A program made the position numbers and the translations under genes. From Maricaulis sp034659015 (GTDB taxonomy: Bacteria; Pseudomonadota; Alphaproteobacteria; Caulobacterales; Maricaulaceae): 64,000 nt of DNA. Location of the stretch: assembly GCA_034659015.1 (NCBI GenBank), contig JAYEGL010000011.1, positions 1 to 64,000 on the forward strand, written 5' to 3'. The stretch's first letter is position 1. The number at the start of each line of letters is the position of its first letter. Below the pieces are notes generated by a model. The model saw only the letters and a list, made by a program, of their open reading frames with translations, had not been told where the DNA came from and ran no database searches. Shown piece by piece: positions 34,011 to 43,448 of this stretch.

Positions 34011-37000
34011 TCAGTCGAACCCTGATACGCCGGGCACGATCTCATTGTCGGAGCTGAAGTCCGTTAGCCCGCCGCCGGCCGTGACGGCGAAGCGGCGTAT
34101 CCGCATGCCCTCCTGCATGGTGCCGTCGGGCGCCTCGATCCGGAAGTGGATGTCCGCCCGGCCGAAATCGCCGCATTGCGCAAGATCGCGGGACAGGATC
34201 AGGAATTCTCCGCCGGACGAGCGTTCAGGATTTACGGCGATCTCGCAATCGGTGAATGAGTCCTCGTACCAGCCGGGGTCGTATGTGGCATTGGCAAGGC
34301 GCACCTGGATGCGCGTGGGCAGCGCGCCGTCCAGTCCGACCAGACGAAACACGCTCTGCGTGGCAGCGTGCGTATCGCCAACCCATTCATAGGGACCCAG
34401 CTCGACGCGATCGAAGTCCGCATGGCGTTCGGGCGACACGCCCCTCTCGAACTGATGATCGAAGGTGAAATCCGTCAGATCGCCTTGCGCGCCGACACCG
34501 ATACGCATGGCGCGGACAATGCGGCCGAACGAGTCCTCCGGCCCGTTGAGGCGGAATTGCAGGTCGGCCCGGCCGAAATCGCCGCACACCGCCAGATCAT
34601 CCGACGTGATGATATAGTCTGCGCGGGTATAGCGGGAGGCGTCGAATTCGAGCTCGCAGTCTCCGAACCCGCCGGCATACGTGCCCCGCGCCGCATTGGT
34701 GATGGCAACATCGATGGACCGCAATGCGCCGTCGATCGGCGAAAACCTGAAGACATTCTCGGTCGGCGCATTGGCATCGCCGACCCACTCGAAAACGGTT
34801 GTCAGCGACACCGAATAGTCGCCGTCCTCATTGGCCCGCGGAGGGGCGAAAGTGAGCCACCGGTCCGCGCCGATGTCCGTCAGTGCGCCGCCCGGGGCCA
34901 CGATGTACCGCGTGTGTTCGACAACGGGCCCGCCAGGATCGTTCGTGATCCACAAACGGGGGCTGACATCCGCACGCCCGAATTCACCGCAGACGGCATA
35001 GTCTTCCGGAAGGATCAGATAGCTGTCCCAGCTCATCCGGTCTTCTCTGACTTCGAATTCGCATTCGTAGAAGGCGTCGAACGATCCTGTTTCCGTGAGT
35101 GCGCTGATGTCACCCGACGGGCGCACCACTTCCAAGTATACCAGCCGGGGCGTCAATCCATTGAGGCCTTCGAACAGGAACGCAGACCGCATCATGTTGG
35201 TGTGATCGCCGACCCAGTAGAACCGACTGATGCCGACGCGCCGGTACTCGGGCGCCAGGCTCGTCCCGCTGGGCGAAGCCTGGCCTGCATCCGGTCCGAA
35301 CTGAGGGGCGCCTTCCTGGAGTGAGCGGGACGAGTCGTACGCGTCGGACCAATGATCCGTAAGAGGGCCTTGAATGTTTTGGTCCGGGTCCTCGATCAGA
35401 TCCGTCAGGCGACTATCCGAGTTGAGCATGAACCGCCGCACCCGCAGCTGGTCCAGGTCCGCATTGTCCTGAGGCTGCACGTGAACGTAGACCTGTCCGA
35501 AACCGAGGTCGGGGCAGTCCGACAGATCGGGGGGCGTGATCAGGTATTCGGCGCCCTGATATCTCCGATTCCGGATGCGCAGCGAACACGTCACGAAAGA
35601 CGCTTGCTGCGCGCTTCCCGTGCCATCCCTGAACACAAGATCCAGGCGCTCCGGCGGCCCGCTGTGCAGGCCGGCGATCCTGATGATGCTGGCGGCGCCG
35701 GAATCGTTTTGGCCCACCGCCGGAAAGGGCCCGAACTGACCGTCGGCCTCCAGAACGCCGAAAGCGGACACGGAGACGGGCAGTTGAAACTGCTCCGCGC
35801 CCGATCGCAGGGTCAAGAAAACGGCTTCGACGCGGGGGTGAGAACCCGCATGGCCGGTCCAGTGTATCGGCAGCAGATGCAGTTGCTGGCGGATCGAGAG
35901 CGTGAGTTCGGCGGATTGTCCGGGGAGGATTCGCAGCGTCTCGTCGCTGACCTCGAGCCAGGCCGGTATATCGGTAATCTCGATCTGGGCGGGGGTGACC
36001 CCTTCATTGGTCAGCGTGTAGTGCCCGTCGGCATAGGACTCGACGTTCAGCGTCTCGTTGACGGCGCGGAAGGGGGCTTCCGGTTCCATGGATATCCCGG
36101 CGAGAATCGTCCGGTCTTGCGACAGGTAGTCGTGGGTGCGCTCGAGATTCAGGGTCGAAAACATGCGTCCCACGAGATCGTGGGCCGATATGTGGCCGGT
36201 AAGATCCGCGGCGGTCAGCAATTCCTCGCTGCTGGCTGCGGGGAAGCCCTGGCGCAGGAGCGCGAAGGCGCCGGCTGCGGTCGGGCTTGCCATCGAGGTG
36301 CCGCTCGACCAATCGAAATAGTGACACAGACCCTGGTCGATCGTGCTCGTGAGATTTCCCCCGCCATGAGCGCGAATCACGCAGTAGTCACCGTATCCAT
36401 CGTTCTGGGTCGGGCCGGTCGCCCATCCCGCCAACAGGCGTCGCCCCGGCGCCACCAGATCGAGATAGGGCGAGACATTGGTAAAGTACGCGACGTCAAA
36501 GCTGAAAGATCCAGCATATTGAGTGCTGTTGGACGCGCCCACCGAAATGGTTTCGGGCAGACACGCCGGATGCGCCAGGCCATTGCGATGCGATTCATTG
36601 CCCGCGGCGGCGAAAATGAAGACGTCCTGATCACGCAATTGCTGGAGCACGGGGCGCAGCGCCACGTCCTCACAGGGCGTGCGGTATTCTCCGCCCCCGA
36701 AACTCATATTGATCACGTCGAGGCTCAGCTCGGCCTGGTGCGTGTGAAGCCACTCCAGCGCTTTCAGGTAATCGCTCTGCCAGGCCAACAGGCAGGTCGG
36801 AACGTTCGGCCCGCCCGTGTAGTTTTTGCAGTCCTTCGCCTGGAACTGGCTGAAAATCTGGATGGCGACAATGTCGGCATCCGGCGCGATACCCGAAAAC
36901 ACATAGTGGTTCGCACCGTTATTGTTCAGCGCAACGCGCCGCCCGGCGGCCAGAGACGCGACATGCGTGCCGTGCCCGCACCCGGCGATCCCGTTGTCCG

Positions 37001-37766
37001 GGTCCAGTTCGCGGACCAGGCAATCCGCACCGGGTTCTCCGCTGTCCAGGGAGGTCAGTTCCGGTACGCCGCCCTCGCACATGGACTGGCTTTCCCCGTC
37101 GACTGTCGAGCTGAAACAGGCGCCCGCGACGATCGCACCGTCCATGGCGATGTGATCCGGCGCCACGCCGCTGTCGAGGATCGCGATCGTCTGACCTTCT
37201 CCGGTGAGGCCCGCATCCCAGAGTGCGTGTACACGGAGAGGCTCGAGTGAGTCCGGCGCGCTTGGCGCCGGTACCGCGGCCGGGTCCCCCCAAGGACCCG
37301 ACGGTGCATGGAGGCTGTCCTCGAAGACGCCGGCCACGTCGGGGTGGCGGGCCAGCGCCTCGATCTCGCCGGCGTCGGCTGTCACCGCGAAGCCGCCGGA
37401 GATGTCGAAACGCGCATAGATGCGCCCCTGGCCTGGCGTGTGTGCCGCTTGAAGCGACGGGGAGGCGAGGCCCAGCGTTTCGCTGATGACCCGGTCGCGT
37501 CGTGCATCGAGCGCAGCGATCGCGGCGCGTCCCGCCTCGCCATCGAGACTGCGCGTGTGTGCAGCGGCGCTGTCCTGATCGCGCAGCATGACGATGACCC
37601 GGATGCGTTCGGATGCCGCCAGTCCGACTTGCGCGCGCTCGCTGACCGGTCCGCTCAGGAGCGACGCCTGGCCGGGCCTGCCGCGTCTTTCGCCGTCGTC
37701 GCCGAAGGCCGAGCCACACAAGAAAAGGCCGCATGCTGCGGCCAAAACGGCAGTATCAACTCTCAT
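34011..37766 (-). CDS. Large secreted subtilisin-family (S8) serine protease with C-terminal repeats
   Basis: 1251 residues from ATG 37766, which gives a signal peptide (TAVLAAACGLFLCGSAFG). An I9-like propeptide spans about 50-150, then the S8 domain: Asp198 in AILDSGVAPDH, His265 in CGHGTHVASLAAG, Asn390 in AAAGNESH and Ser491 in SSGTSMASPTAAGA. Several Cys pairs occur in the domain. After residue 600 follow about four repeats of roughly 120-140 residues, each with a Cys, then YLI-x-DLAxCGDFGRAD-type motif (for example DDLAVCGDFGRADLQFRL and RDLAQCGDFGRADIHFRI), separated by FEWVGD or YEWVGD words. Repeats like these could bind substrate or the surface. Base composition is less GC-rich than neighbours. 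A terminator lies past hfaD between the two. Confidence 0.9.
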   Translation of the reverse strand: MRVDTAVLAAACGLFLCGSAFGDDGERRGRPGQASLLSGPVSERAQVGLAASERIRVIVMLRDQDSAAAHTRSLDGEAGRAAIAALDARRDRVISETLGLASPSLQAAHTPGQGRIYARFDISGGFAVTADAGEIEALARHPDVAGVFEDSLHAPSGPWGDPAAVPAPSAPDSLEPLRVHALWDAGLTGEGQTIAILDSGVAPDHIAMDGAIVAGACFSSTVDGESQSMCEGGVPELTSLDSGEPGADCLVRELDPDNGIAGCGHGTHVASLAAGRRVALNNNGANHYVFSGIAPDADIVAIQIFSQFQAKDCKNYTGGPNVPTCLLAWQSDYLKALEWLHTHQAELSLDVINMSFGGGEYRTPCEDVALRPVLQQLRDQDVFIFAAAGNESHRNGLAHPACLPETISVGASNSTQYAGSFSFDVAYFTNVSPYLDLVAPGRRLLAGWATGPTQNDGYGDYCVIRAHGGGNLTSTIDQGLCHYFDWSSGTSMASPTAAGAFALLRQGFPAASSEELLTAADLTGHISAHDLVGRMFSTLNLERTHDYLSQDRTILAGISMEPEAPFRAVNETLNVESYADGHYTLTNEGVTPAQIEITDIPAWLEVSDETLRILPGQSAELTLSIRQQLHLLPIHWTGHAGSHPRVEAVFLTLRSGAEQFQLPVSVSAFGVLEADGQFGPFPAVGQNDSGAASIIRIAGLHSGPPERLDLVFRDGTGSAQQASFVTCSLRIRNRRYQGAEYLITPPDLSDCPDLGFGQVYVHVQPQDNADLDQLRVRRFMLNSDSRLTDLIEDPDQNIQGPLTDHWSDAYDSSRSLQEGAPQFGPDAGQASPSGTSLAPEYRRVGISRFYWVGDHTNMMRSAFLFEGLNGLTPRLVYLEVVRPSGDISALTETGSFDAFYECEFEVREDRMSWDSYLILPEDYAVCGEFGRADVSPRLWITNDPGGPVVEHTRYIVAPGGALTDIGADRWLTFAPPRANEDGDYSVSLTTVFEWVGDANAPTENVFRFSPIDGALRSIDVAITNAARGTYAGGFGDCELEFDASRYTRADYIITSDDLAVCGDFGRADLQFRLNGPEDSFGRIVRAMRIGVGAQGDLTDFTFDHQFERGVSPERHADFDRVELGPYEWVGDTHAATQSVFRLVGLDGALPTRIQVRLANATYDPGWYEDSFTDCEIAVNPERSSGGEFLILSRDLAQCGDFGRADIHFRIEAPDGTMQEGMRIRRFAVTAGGGLTDFSSDNEIVPGVSGFD

Positions 37767-37904
37767 GGAAACGACCCTCGACCCCTGCACCCTTGAAGGC
37801 TGTATCGTACTATTTTTCAAACTTCAGGATGCGTCAAGGCGGCGCGCGCGTTTTCATTGTCCGGACAGGCCTGCCCGTCACCGAAACCTGCCCCCCAACA
37901 AACG

Positions 37905-37941
37905 AAAGCCCCGGGTCCTACAACACAGGACCCGGGGCTTT
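37905..37941. terminator. Terminator between the subtilase gene and the hfa operon
   Basis: A 15-bp perfect stem, AAAGCCCCGGGTCCT (37905-37919) and AGGACCCGGGGCTTT (37927-37941), with loop ACAACAC. On the minus strand it follows hfaD by 30 bases. The A/T ends of the stem make it usable in either direction, but the T-run is only three bases. Confidence 0.75.
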
Positions 37942-37970
37942 CCCCACCTCACCCAAGAGTTTGGTGAGCC

Positions 37971-39209
37971 CTAATCCCCGCCATAGGGGGAAACGCTTTG
38001 ATAGGTCGCCGAATTGCCGATCGCCGTGGCTGTGCCCGAGAGGGTGGAGCCGGTGGTCATGCGGGCATTCGTTGTGGCGCTGATTGTCGCCGAATTGGTC
38101 TGGTTGGTGTTGCCATAGGCCGTTGCGCCGCATTCGGAGCAGACATAGGTCGTTGCCGCATTGCCGAAGGACGTCGCCGAGACGAGGGCGGCCCCGCCGT
38201 CCTCGCCGTCGAACGTGGCCAGGGTCGACACGGCGCCGGTATTGGTCTGGTCGAGCCCCATGAAGGCGTCGCTGCCGATATTGGAGATGATCGCCGAATT
38301 GCCGACGCCTTCCGCGGAGATGGCGAACAGGTCGATGTCGAAATTGCCGACTTCGGCCGTCGCCTCGGCGGTCACGCTGCCGGAATTGTCCTGTTCGCCC
38401 TGGATGTGGGCATAGCCGTTCTCGTTCTGTATCCAGGCGGAATTGCCGTTCGCCGAGGCGGTCACGGTCTGCGAGACGGCGCCGCCGCCGGATTCGGCGC
38501 TGGCGCGGGCGGTCACGTCGCCGCGATTGTCCTGGTCGATATCGGCGATCTGGTCCGGGCCCATGTAATAGCCCTGGATCTGGGCGGAATTGCCGTTGGC
38601 CGCCGCGATGACGCTGGCCGCATAGCCCAGCCCGCCCGTGGGCGCGAGCACATAGCTGTCGGCCGTCACGTCGGCGCCGCTGTCCTGGCGCAGGGTGTGA
38701 TCGTTCCCGCCGCCATAGCTGACCGCGTCATAGGCGTTGGCCGAGGCGGTGGCGGTGGTGATGGAGGAAATCGCGTAGGAGCCGACCTCGAGCTCCGAGG
38801 TGGCGGAAACACTGGAGCCGTCTTCGGCGGTCTGGTCGATCTCGGCGTCCATGCCGGTGTCGTTGATCACGCTGGCCGCATTGCCCATGGCGGAGGAGGT
38901 GGTCACGGCCGTGCCGTGCACGATGCCGGCGCGGGTCGTGGCGCGCGCGTTCACATCGCCGGAGAAGGTCTGTTCCGAGGCGATATCGTGCCGTTCGACG
39001 ACGTCGACGGTCAGCGCGTTCGCGGATCCGATGGCTGTCAGATTGGCAGCACCGGCTTCGTCCGTCTCACCTTCGGCGACCACGTCGATCGCCGCGTCCA
39101 GATTGATCTGGCCGTTCAGGATCTCAGTCGTATCGTCCGCGAAGGTAGGTGCGCACGTCATCGTCACGGCGCTCATGGCCGTGATCAACAGAAAGGCGCG
39201 CTTGGACAT
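37971..39209 (-). CDS. hfaD: Holdfast anchor protein HfaD (curlin-like repeats)
   Basis: 412 residues from ATG 39209 (GGGAGAG upstream). A signal peptide (cleavage after APTFA) is followed by a chain of imperfect repeats with pattern A-x-GNSA-x-I ... Q-x-N-x-G-x-V-x-A-x-A (for example ANGNSAWIQNENG, then DNSGSVTAEATAE). Order HfaA, HfaB, HfaD and this repeat content match the Caulobacter holdfast-anchor genes. HfaD forms outer-membrane or fibre-like material that attaches the holdfast to the stalk. One Cys pair (CSEC) lies near the C-terminus. Its 5' end overlaps the 3' end of hfaB by 86 bases, which is unusual. Confidence 0.85.
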   Translation of the reverse strand: MSKRAFLLITAMSAVTMTCAPTFADDTTEILNGQINLDAAIDVVAEGETDEAGAANLTAIGSANALTVDVVERHDIASEQTFSGDVNARATTRAGIVHGTAVTTSSAMGNAASVINDTGMDAEIDQTAEDGSSVSATSELEVGSYAISSITTATASANAYDAVSYGGGNDHTLRQDSGADVTADSYVLAPTGGLGYAASVIAAANGNSAQIQGYYMGPDQIADIDQDNRGDVTARASAESGGGAVSQTVTASANGNSAWIQNENGYAHIQGEQDNSGSVTAEATAEVGNFDIDLFAISAEGVGNSAIISNIGSDAFMGLDQTNTGAVSTLATFDGEDGGAALVSATSFGNAATTYVCSECGATAYGNTNQTNSATISATTNARMTTGSTLSGTATAIGNSATYQSVSPYGGD

Positions 39210-40131
39210 TGGTGCTCTCCCTGGAGCCGTAAGCGGTGGCGATATCGATACCGCCGGTGACATTGGTGTGGCTGCCGCCGCCGATCGGGTCGGAATAGGA
39301 ACAGGCCGCCGAGGCGTCGACGCCGTAGAGCTGCGACGAGATTTCCAGCACGGCGCGCTCGATCACCGAGCGCACGGCCAGCTGGACCGGTTCCAGCGAG
39401 CGGCCGCCGCCGGACAGGTCGATCACCGCATCGTCCCAGAAGGCGAAGATGCCGGCGGAGATTTCCCGGCCGATGATCTGCTTCTGGTAGGAGATGACGT
39501 CGACCGTCTCCATGGTGCGCGTGTCGTTGAGGCGCAGGTCCAGGCCGATATTCATCACCCAGGCGCGGCGCGAGAACAGGCCCGTCGGGTCGCTGTCGAT
39601 GCGGTCGCCGGCCAGAAGGTCGACGCCGTTCGAGCGGATATTGTAGTTCAGCTCGGTAATGCCGCCGACCAGGTGGAAGTCCGAACCGGGCAGGGACGCC
39701 GCGTGGATCTGGCGCTGCTGGCCGTCATTGTCGCGGATGAGCTGGTTGTTGGCATAGCGCAGTTCCAGCTCCGACACGGAGGTGTCGAAACGCTCCACCA
39801 GGCGGATGCCGGCCTTGGCGAAGGCCGAGATCGCCATCAGCGAAGCGCCCTGGGTCACTGCAGCACCGCCTTCCAGCGAGGCACGGCCGGTATAGTCGGC
39901 CAGCCGGCCCACGGCGATGCGCGGCGAGCGCAGACCGTTGGCGTGGGCGTAGTTGGCCAGGCAGACCAGCGCTTCGGAATAGGGGGTGGGATTGGCCGTC
40001 ACGGGGGCGCCGCCGATGGGCGTCGCATAGCGGCCGTCCGCCCCGCCGCCATTTCCCGTCGAGGCACAGCCGGTCAGCGCGATGGCGCCGGCGACTGTCG
40101 CGAGAAGAAGCTTAGTCTTGGTCATTGGCAT
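39124..40131 (-). CDS. hfaB: Holdfast anchoring protein HfaB (CsgG-like lipoprotein)
   Basis: 335 residues. Lipoprotein signal MPMTKTKLLLATVAGAIALTGC with lipobox ALTGC; then a CsgG-type domain: YSEALVCLANYAHANGLRSPRIAVGRLADYTGR, ITELNYNIRSNGVDL, GLDLRLNDTRTMETVDVISYQKQIIGREISAGIF. CsgG proteins form outer-membrane channels that export curlin-like subunits, here presumably HfaA and HfaD. Start ATG 40131 (or 40125) overlaps the end of hfaA. Its C-terminus runs 86 bases into hfaD; the last 28 codons may not be native if there is a frameshift. Confidence 0.9.
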   Translation of the reverse strand: MPMTKTKLLLATVAGAIALTGCASTGNGGGADGRYATPIGGAPVTANPTPYSEALVCLANYAHANGLRSPRIAVGRLADYTGRASLEGGAAVTQGASLMAISAFAKAGIRLVERFDTSVSELELRYANNQLIRDNDGQQRQIHAASLPGSDFHLVGGITELNYNIRSNGVDLLAGDRIDSDPTGLFSRRAWVMNIGLDLRLNDTRTMETVDVISYQKQIIGREISAGIFAFWDDAVIDLSGGGRSLEPVQLAVRSVIERAVLEISSQLYGVDASAACSYSDPIGGGSHTNVTGGIDIATAYGSRESTNVQARLSVDHGHERRDDDVRTYLRGRYD

Positions 40132-40543
40132 TACTCACATTGCCGTTGGCAGTGGCATTGGCGTTGATGTCGCCATTATTGATCTGGTTGGAATTGACGA
40201 TGACGGTGTTGTACCGGCCCGTCACATTGACATTGAGCTGGTTGCCGATCGCCGTGGCGCCGGACCCGACGCCGCCGCCGAACAGGCCGCCTTCGGACGA
40301 CACGCCGACGCCGGTCTGGATGACGCCGTCGACGATGACGCGATTGCCCGATTCGGAGCGGGCCGCCGCACCGGCGCTGGCCGAGGCGCCCGACCAGGCC
40401 TGGCTCGACGTCGCCGTCGTGCTCTGGCCGTAGGGAATCTCCCAGCCGGCGGTGGTTTCCGCACGCTGCGCCTGGGCTCCCGATGCCAGGGCAGACAGGG
40501 CCAGGGCGATAGCGAATGCGGTCGGGTGCTTGCGCAGTTTCAT
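40112..40543 (-). CDS. hfaA: Holdfast anchor protein HfaA (curlin-like)
   Basis: 143 residues from ATG 40543. Signal peptide MKLRKHPTAFAIALALSALASGAQA, then a short domain rich in Ser, Ala, Asn and Val with curlin-like strands (GATAIGNQLNVNVTGRYNTVIVNSNQINNGDINANATANGN). First of three overlapping genes, with hfaB starting inside its end. HfaA is a secreted, detergent-resistant multimer in Caulobacter holdfast anchoring. Promoter elements between 40544 and 40700 could not be assigned. Confidence 0.85.
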   Translation of the reverse strand: MKLRKHPTAFAIALALSALASGAQAQRAETTAGWEIPYGQSTTATSSQAWSGASASAGAAARSESGNRVIVDGVIQTGVGVSSEGGLFGGGVGSGATAIGNQLNVNVTGRYNTVIVNSNQINNGDINANATANGNVSNANDQD

Positions 40544-40708
40544 CTCGTCGTGTCCTCTAAGACGCGTGTTCTTACCCCCACGTCTTTGCAACGCGTGTGC
40601 CAGCGGGGGAGAGCCGCCAAATGCGTTCCCCTGTTGGGGGAATCGGCCTTCGGTCATCTTCGCGTAACCCTTGTGGGCCAGCGCGGGACGCCATCAGGGA
40701 GAGGATGT

Positions 40709-41350
40709 GTGCCGCATCGGGACGCGCCGCGCGCGCCGGTTTTCAATGCCATGCCACCGGCCGTTCTGGGGCTGGCGGGCGCCATCCTGGCGGTCGCTCT
40801 GGCCGGCTATCTGTCGCCGCAGTTCGACGCGTGGATGTTCGCCGCCGGCGTGCTCCTGGTCGCCGAGCCGGGCACGCCGCTGCCGGCCCAGCCGCTGGGG
40901 CATGCAGCGACCTATCTGCTGCACATCTTCATCCATTTCGGGATCTTGCACCTGGCCATGAATGTCGCCGTGATCGTCGGGGCCGGACGCGCCGTGGGCA
41001 TGGCCTTCGGCACCGGGCTGCGCGGCACGGCGGGTTTCCTGGTGCTTTTCCTGGCCTGTTCGGCGGCCGGCGCGGGGCTGGAAGTGCTGCTGCACAGCGG
41101 CGAGCCGGTGCAGATGGGCGGCGCCTCGACCGGCGCGTCGGGCCTGATCGCGGCCGTGGGCTGGGTGATGGGCGGCTGGCGCGGCATGCTGCGCCTGGCG
41201 GCGCCCTGGATCGGGTTCAACCTGCTGATCGCCCTGACGGGACTGGCGATTCCCATCCCGATCGGCTGGGCGGCGCATATCGGCGGCACGCTGGCCGGCG
41301 CCGTGCTGACGCCGGTCCTGCTGGCGGTGTTTTCCGAGCGCGACCTCTAG
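40709..41350 (+). CDS. Rhomboid-family intramembrane serine protease
   Basis: 213 residues from GTG 40709, preceded by GGGAGAGG; the alternative ATG at 40751 would lose the typical N-terminal RAPVFNAMPPAV motif seen in alphaproteobacterial rhomboids. Six hydrophobic segments, HFGILHLAMNVAVIVGAGR (the HxxxHLxxN signature), catalytic Ser in GGASTGASGLI and catalytic His in GWAAHIGG. It cleaves substrates within the membrane; targets are unknown. Convergent with the GDYXXLXD gene, its stop touching within two bases. Confidence 0.9.
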   Translation: MPHRDAPRAPVFNAMPPAVLGLAGAILAVALAGYLSPQFDAWMFAAGVLLVAEPGTPLPAQPLGHAATYLLHIFIHFGILHLAMNVAVIVGAGRAVGMAFGTGLRGTAGFLVLFLACSAAGAGLEVLLHSGEPVQMGGASTGASGLIAAVGWVMGGWRGMLRLAAPWIGFNLLIALTGLAIPIPIGWAAHIGGTLAGAVLTPVLLAVFSERDL

Positions 41351-41351
41351 A

Positions 41352-41975
41352 CTACCAGAGCCGGTCCAGCCGGCGTTCGCCGTCGACCTCGAACCCCTTG
41401 ATCACAAGCGCCCCGTCGGCGGGGACGGACAGGATGAGATTGACCCCGGTCTCGCCGGTCACTTCGCGCTGGCGCAGCCGGTCCTGCAGGGCCAGGGCGC
41501 GCTCGCGCGAGGCGTAGTAGCGCTCGATATTGAAGTGCGCCTGGATCCACAATTCCTCCGGCCCGTCACGCACATTGCGGACCTCGCCGGTTTCCGGATC
41601 CGTCTCCTCGCGCCAGGAGCGGGCCAGGGCCGAGACGTGGCGCACGCGGCCCTGGGCGACGATACCGCTGCCGGGGTGCTCGCGATGCAGGGCGACGGGC
41701 CGGGCCAGGCCCTCGGGACCGGTTTCCAGCGTCACGAAGATCGTGTCGCCTTCGGAGAAATCGTCCGTACCCGCCAGGGTGTAGGCATCGAGCCGCTGCA
41801 GCGGGGTGCGGATATTGGCGTAATGGCCCAGCAGGATGTCGCGCGGGTCGTAACCCTCGACCGGCAAAAGGATCTCCGTTCCGTTGGCGCGGCGGTCGAG
41901 ATGGCTGGCCAGCATGAAGACCAGGAAGGCCGTCATCGCGGCGGCCAGCAGGGTGAGGCGCAGGAGGCGGCTCAT
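41352..41975 (-). CDS. GDYXXLXD-containing membrane-anchored protein
   Basis: 207 residues. One N-terminal membrane helix (LRLTLLAAAMTAFLVFMLA), then a periplasmic domain with the family signature region (LLPVEGYDPRDILLGHYANIRTPLQRLD, where GHYANI stands for the GDYxxLxD motif) and a C-terminal VIKGFEVDGERRLDRLW. Always paired with DUF2157 genes; here its ATG overlaps the DUF2157 stop (ATGA at 41975). Function unknown. Confidence 0.85.
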   Translation of the reverse strand: MSRLLRLTLLAAAMTAFLVFMLASHLDRRANGTEILLPVEGYDPRDILLGHYANIRTPLQRLDAYTLAGTDDFSEGDTIFVTLETGPEGLARPVALHREHPGSGIVAQGRVRHVSALARSWREETDPETGEVRNVRDGPEELWIQAHFNIERYYASRERALALQDRLRQREVTGETGVNLILSVPADGALVIKGFEVDGERRLDRLW

Positions 41976-43276
41976 GTCTCGGCTCCCCGGGCTGTCTGGG
42001 CATCCCGCCGCCGGCGCCAGGCCCACAATCCTGCGGCCATGGCGAACAGCAGGGCGCCGCCGGCGAAGAAGAAGAGCGCCGTGTCGAGCAGGCCGCCGAA
42101 GGTTTCCGCATAGACATAGAAGGTCTGTCCCGCAAAGGCAGCGATGCCGATCGCGCCGGTGGCGCGGGCCTGTTCGCTGGCGCCCTGCAGGATCAGGGCG
42201 ACGGCGCCGGCATAGAAAAGCGCGCCGTAAAGCAGTTCGACCAGCCAGCTTTTGTCCGGCGCCGCGGCGCTGGCCAGGGGCGGCAGCATGAAGACGATGG
42301 CGCCCACAGCGAGGAGGCCGGCGGCCGGCAGGAGGCGCAGCCGGCCCCAGGTCAGGCGCAGAATGCCGACCAGGAGAATCACGCCCAGGGCGGCCATGGA
42401 GGGGCCGATATAGGCGCCGCCCATGACGGTGCCGTCGATCGAGGCATCGATCCGGACCTGCAGCGCCAGCGCCAGGGTCACGGCGGCGACCGCCATCCAG
42501 CCGGCCAGAATGCCGCCGCCGGGAACGCCGCGATCGCGTGCCAGGGCGCCGGCCAGCGCCACCGCGCCATAGAGCAGGGCGCCAACAGCCTGTACGGAGA
42601 GGGTCGCGATATCGGCGCTCACCTCGTAGCGGTGCAGGGCATGCGCGCCCCACAAGACCAGGCCCAGGGCGAGCAGGTGCATGCTGACCTTCGATTTGAG
42701 ACGCAGGGCCAGCGCGGCTGTGACGGCCCAGAGCGGCAGATAGCCCCAGACCACTGTGGCGGCCTGGTCGCTGGCGATCTCCAGCCCGCCCCAGAGCCCG
42801 CCGAGCAGCGTGGCCAGGATCAGCACGGGGCGCGAGGGGATTGCCAGGGCCGTCGCGACAGCGGCCAGCGCCCAGACCAGCACCGCCGTATTGCGGAAGG
42901 AGGTCATGTTGAAGGTCTGCGCCGTCAGCATGATGGCCGCACCGAACAGGGCCGCGCCCAGCACGGCGAGCGCATGGCCCAGCGCGCCGGCGCCGCGGTC
43001 GAAGGCGCGGCCGGCGCCCAGCAGCGAGATCCACAGCGCCGCCAGTATCGTGGCAAAGCGCAGCAGGCGGGGCATGGCGTCCCAGTTGGCGGCGACGAAG
43101 GTGAGGGCGGCCATGGCCAGCAGCACGGCACCGAGAATCGCCAGGGCGCCGATCGCCGTCCAGCGTTTCACCGGATCCGGGATGTCGCCGAGGATGTCGT
43201 CCCGGCGTGCCGCATCGATCCAGCCCTTGCCGATCCAGCGGTCCAGATCGCCGGCCAGGCGTGACTTGTAACCCAT
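41972..43276 (-). CDS. DUF2157 polytopic membrane protein
   Basis: 434 residues. A soluble N-terminal helical part (KSRLAGDLDRWIGKGWIDAARRDDIL) matches DUF2157, followed by about a dozen membrane segments (for example AIGALAILGAVLLAMAALTF and WISLLGAGRAF). Forms a two-gene unit with the GDYXXLXD protein. In other bacteria this pair is common and uncharacterised, so only a role in the inner membrane can be claimed. ATG at 43276 fits. Confidence 0.88.
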   Translation of the reverse strand: MGYKSRLAGDLDRWIGKGWIDAARRDDILGDIPDPVKRWTAIGALAILGAVLLAMAALTFVAANWDAMPRLLRFATILAALWISLLGAGRAFDRGAGALGHALAVLGAALFGAAIMLTAQTFNMTSFRNTAVLVWALAAVATALAIPSRPVLILATLLGGLWGGLEIASDQAATVVWGYLPLWAVTAALALRLKSKVSMHLLALGLVLWGAHALHRYEVSADIATLSVQAVGALLYGAVALAGALARDRGVPGGGILAGWMAVAAVTLALALQVRIDASIDGTVMGGAYIGPSMAALGVILLVGILRLTWGRLRLLPAAGLLAVGAIVFMLPPLASAAAPDKSWLVELLYGALFYAGAVALILQGASEQARATGAIGIAAFAGQTFYVYAETFGGLLDTALFFFAGGALLFAMAAGLWAWRRRRDAQTARGAET

Positions 43277-43448
43277 CCGCGCAATCCTCCCGATCGCCCG
43301 TCCCTTTCGCCCAAGGGTGACGAAGCCGGGCGCGCCTGTCCATGAAACTCTGATTCACACGCGCCGGCCGGCGAATCCGTTCGCGGACCGAATTGTGTTA
43401 TGATGAAACCCGAATGACGCAGAAGAAGGCATCAAGGGAGGGCTTATC

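Noticed and set aside
41352..43358. Single 668-residue protein on the minus strand
   Set aside because: The frame holds the GDYXXLXD gene only in its last 207 codons; the earlier part lies opposite in frame to DUF2157, which is a real membrane protein.
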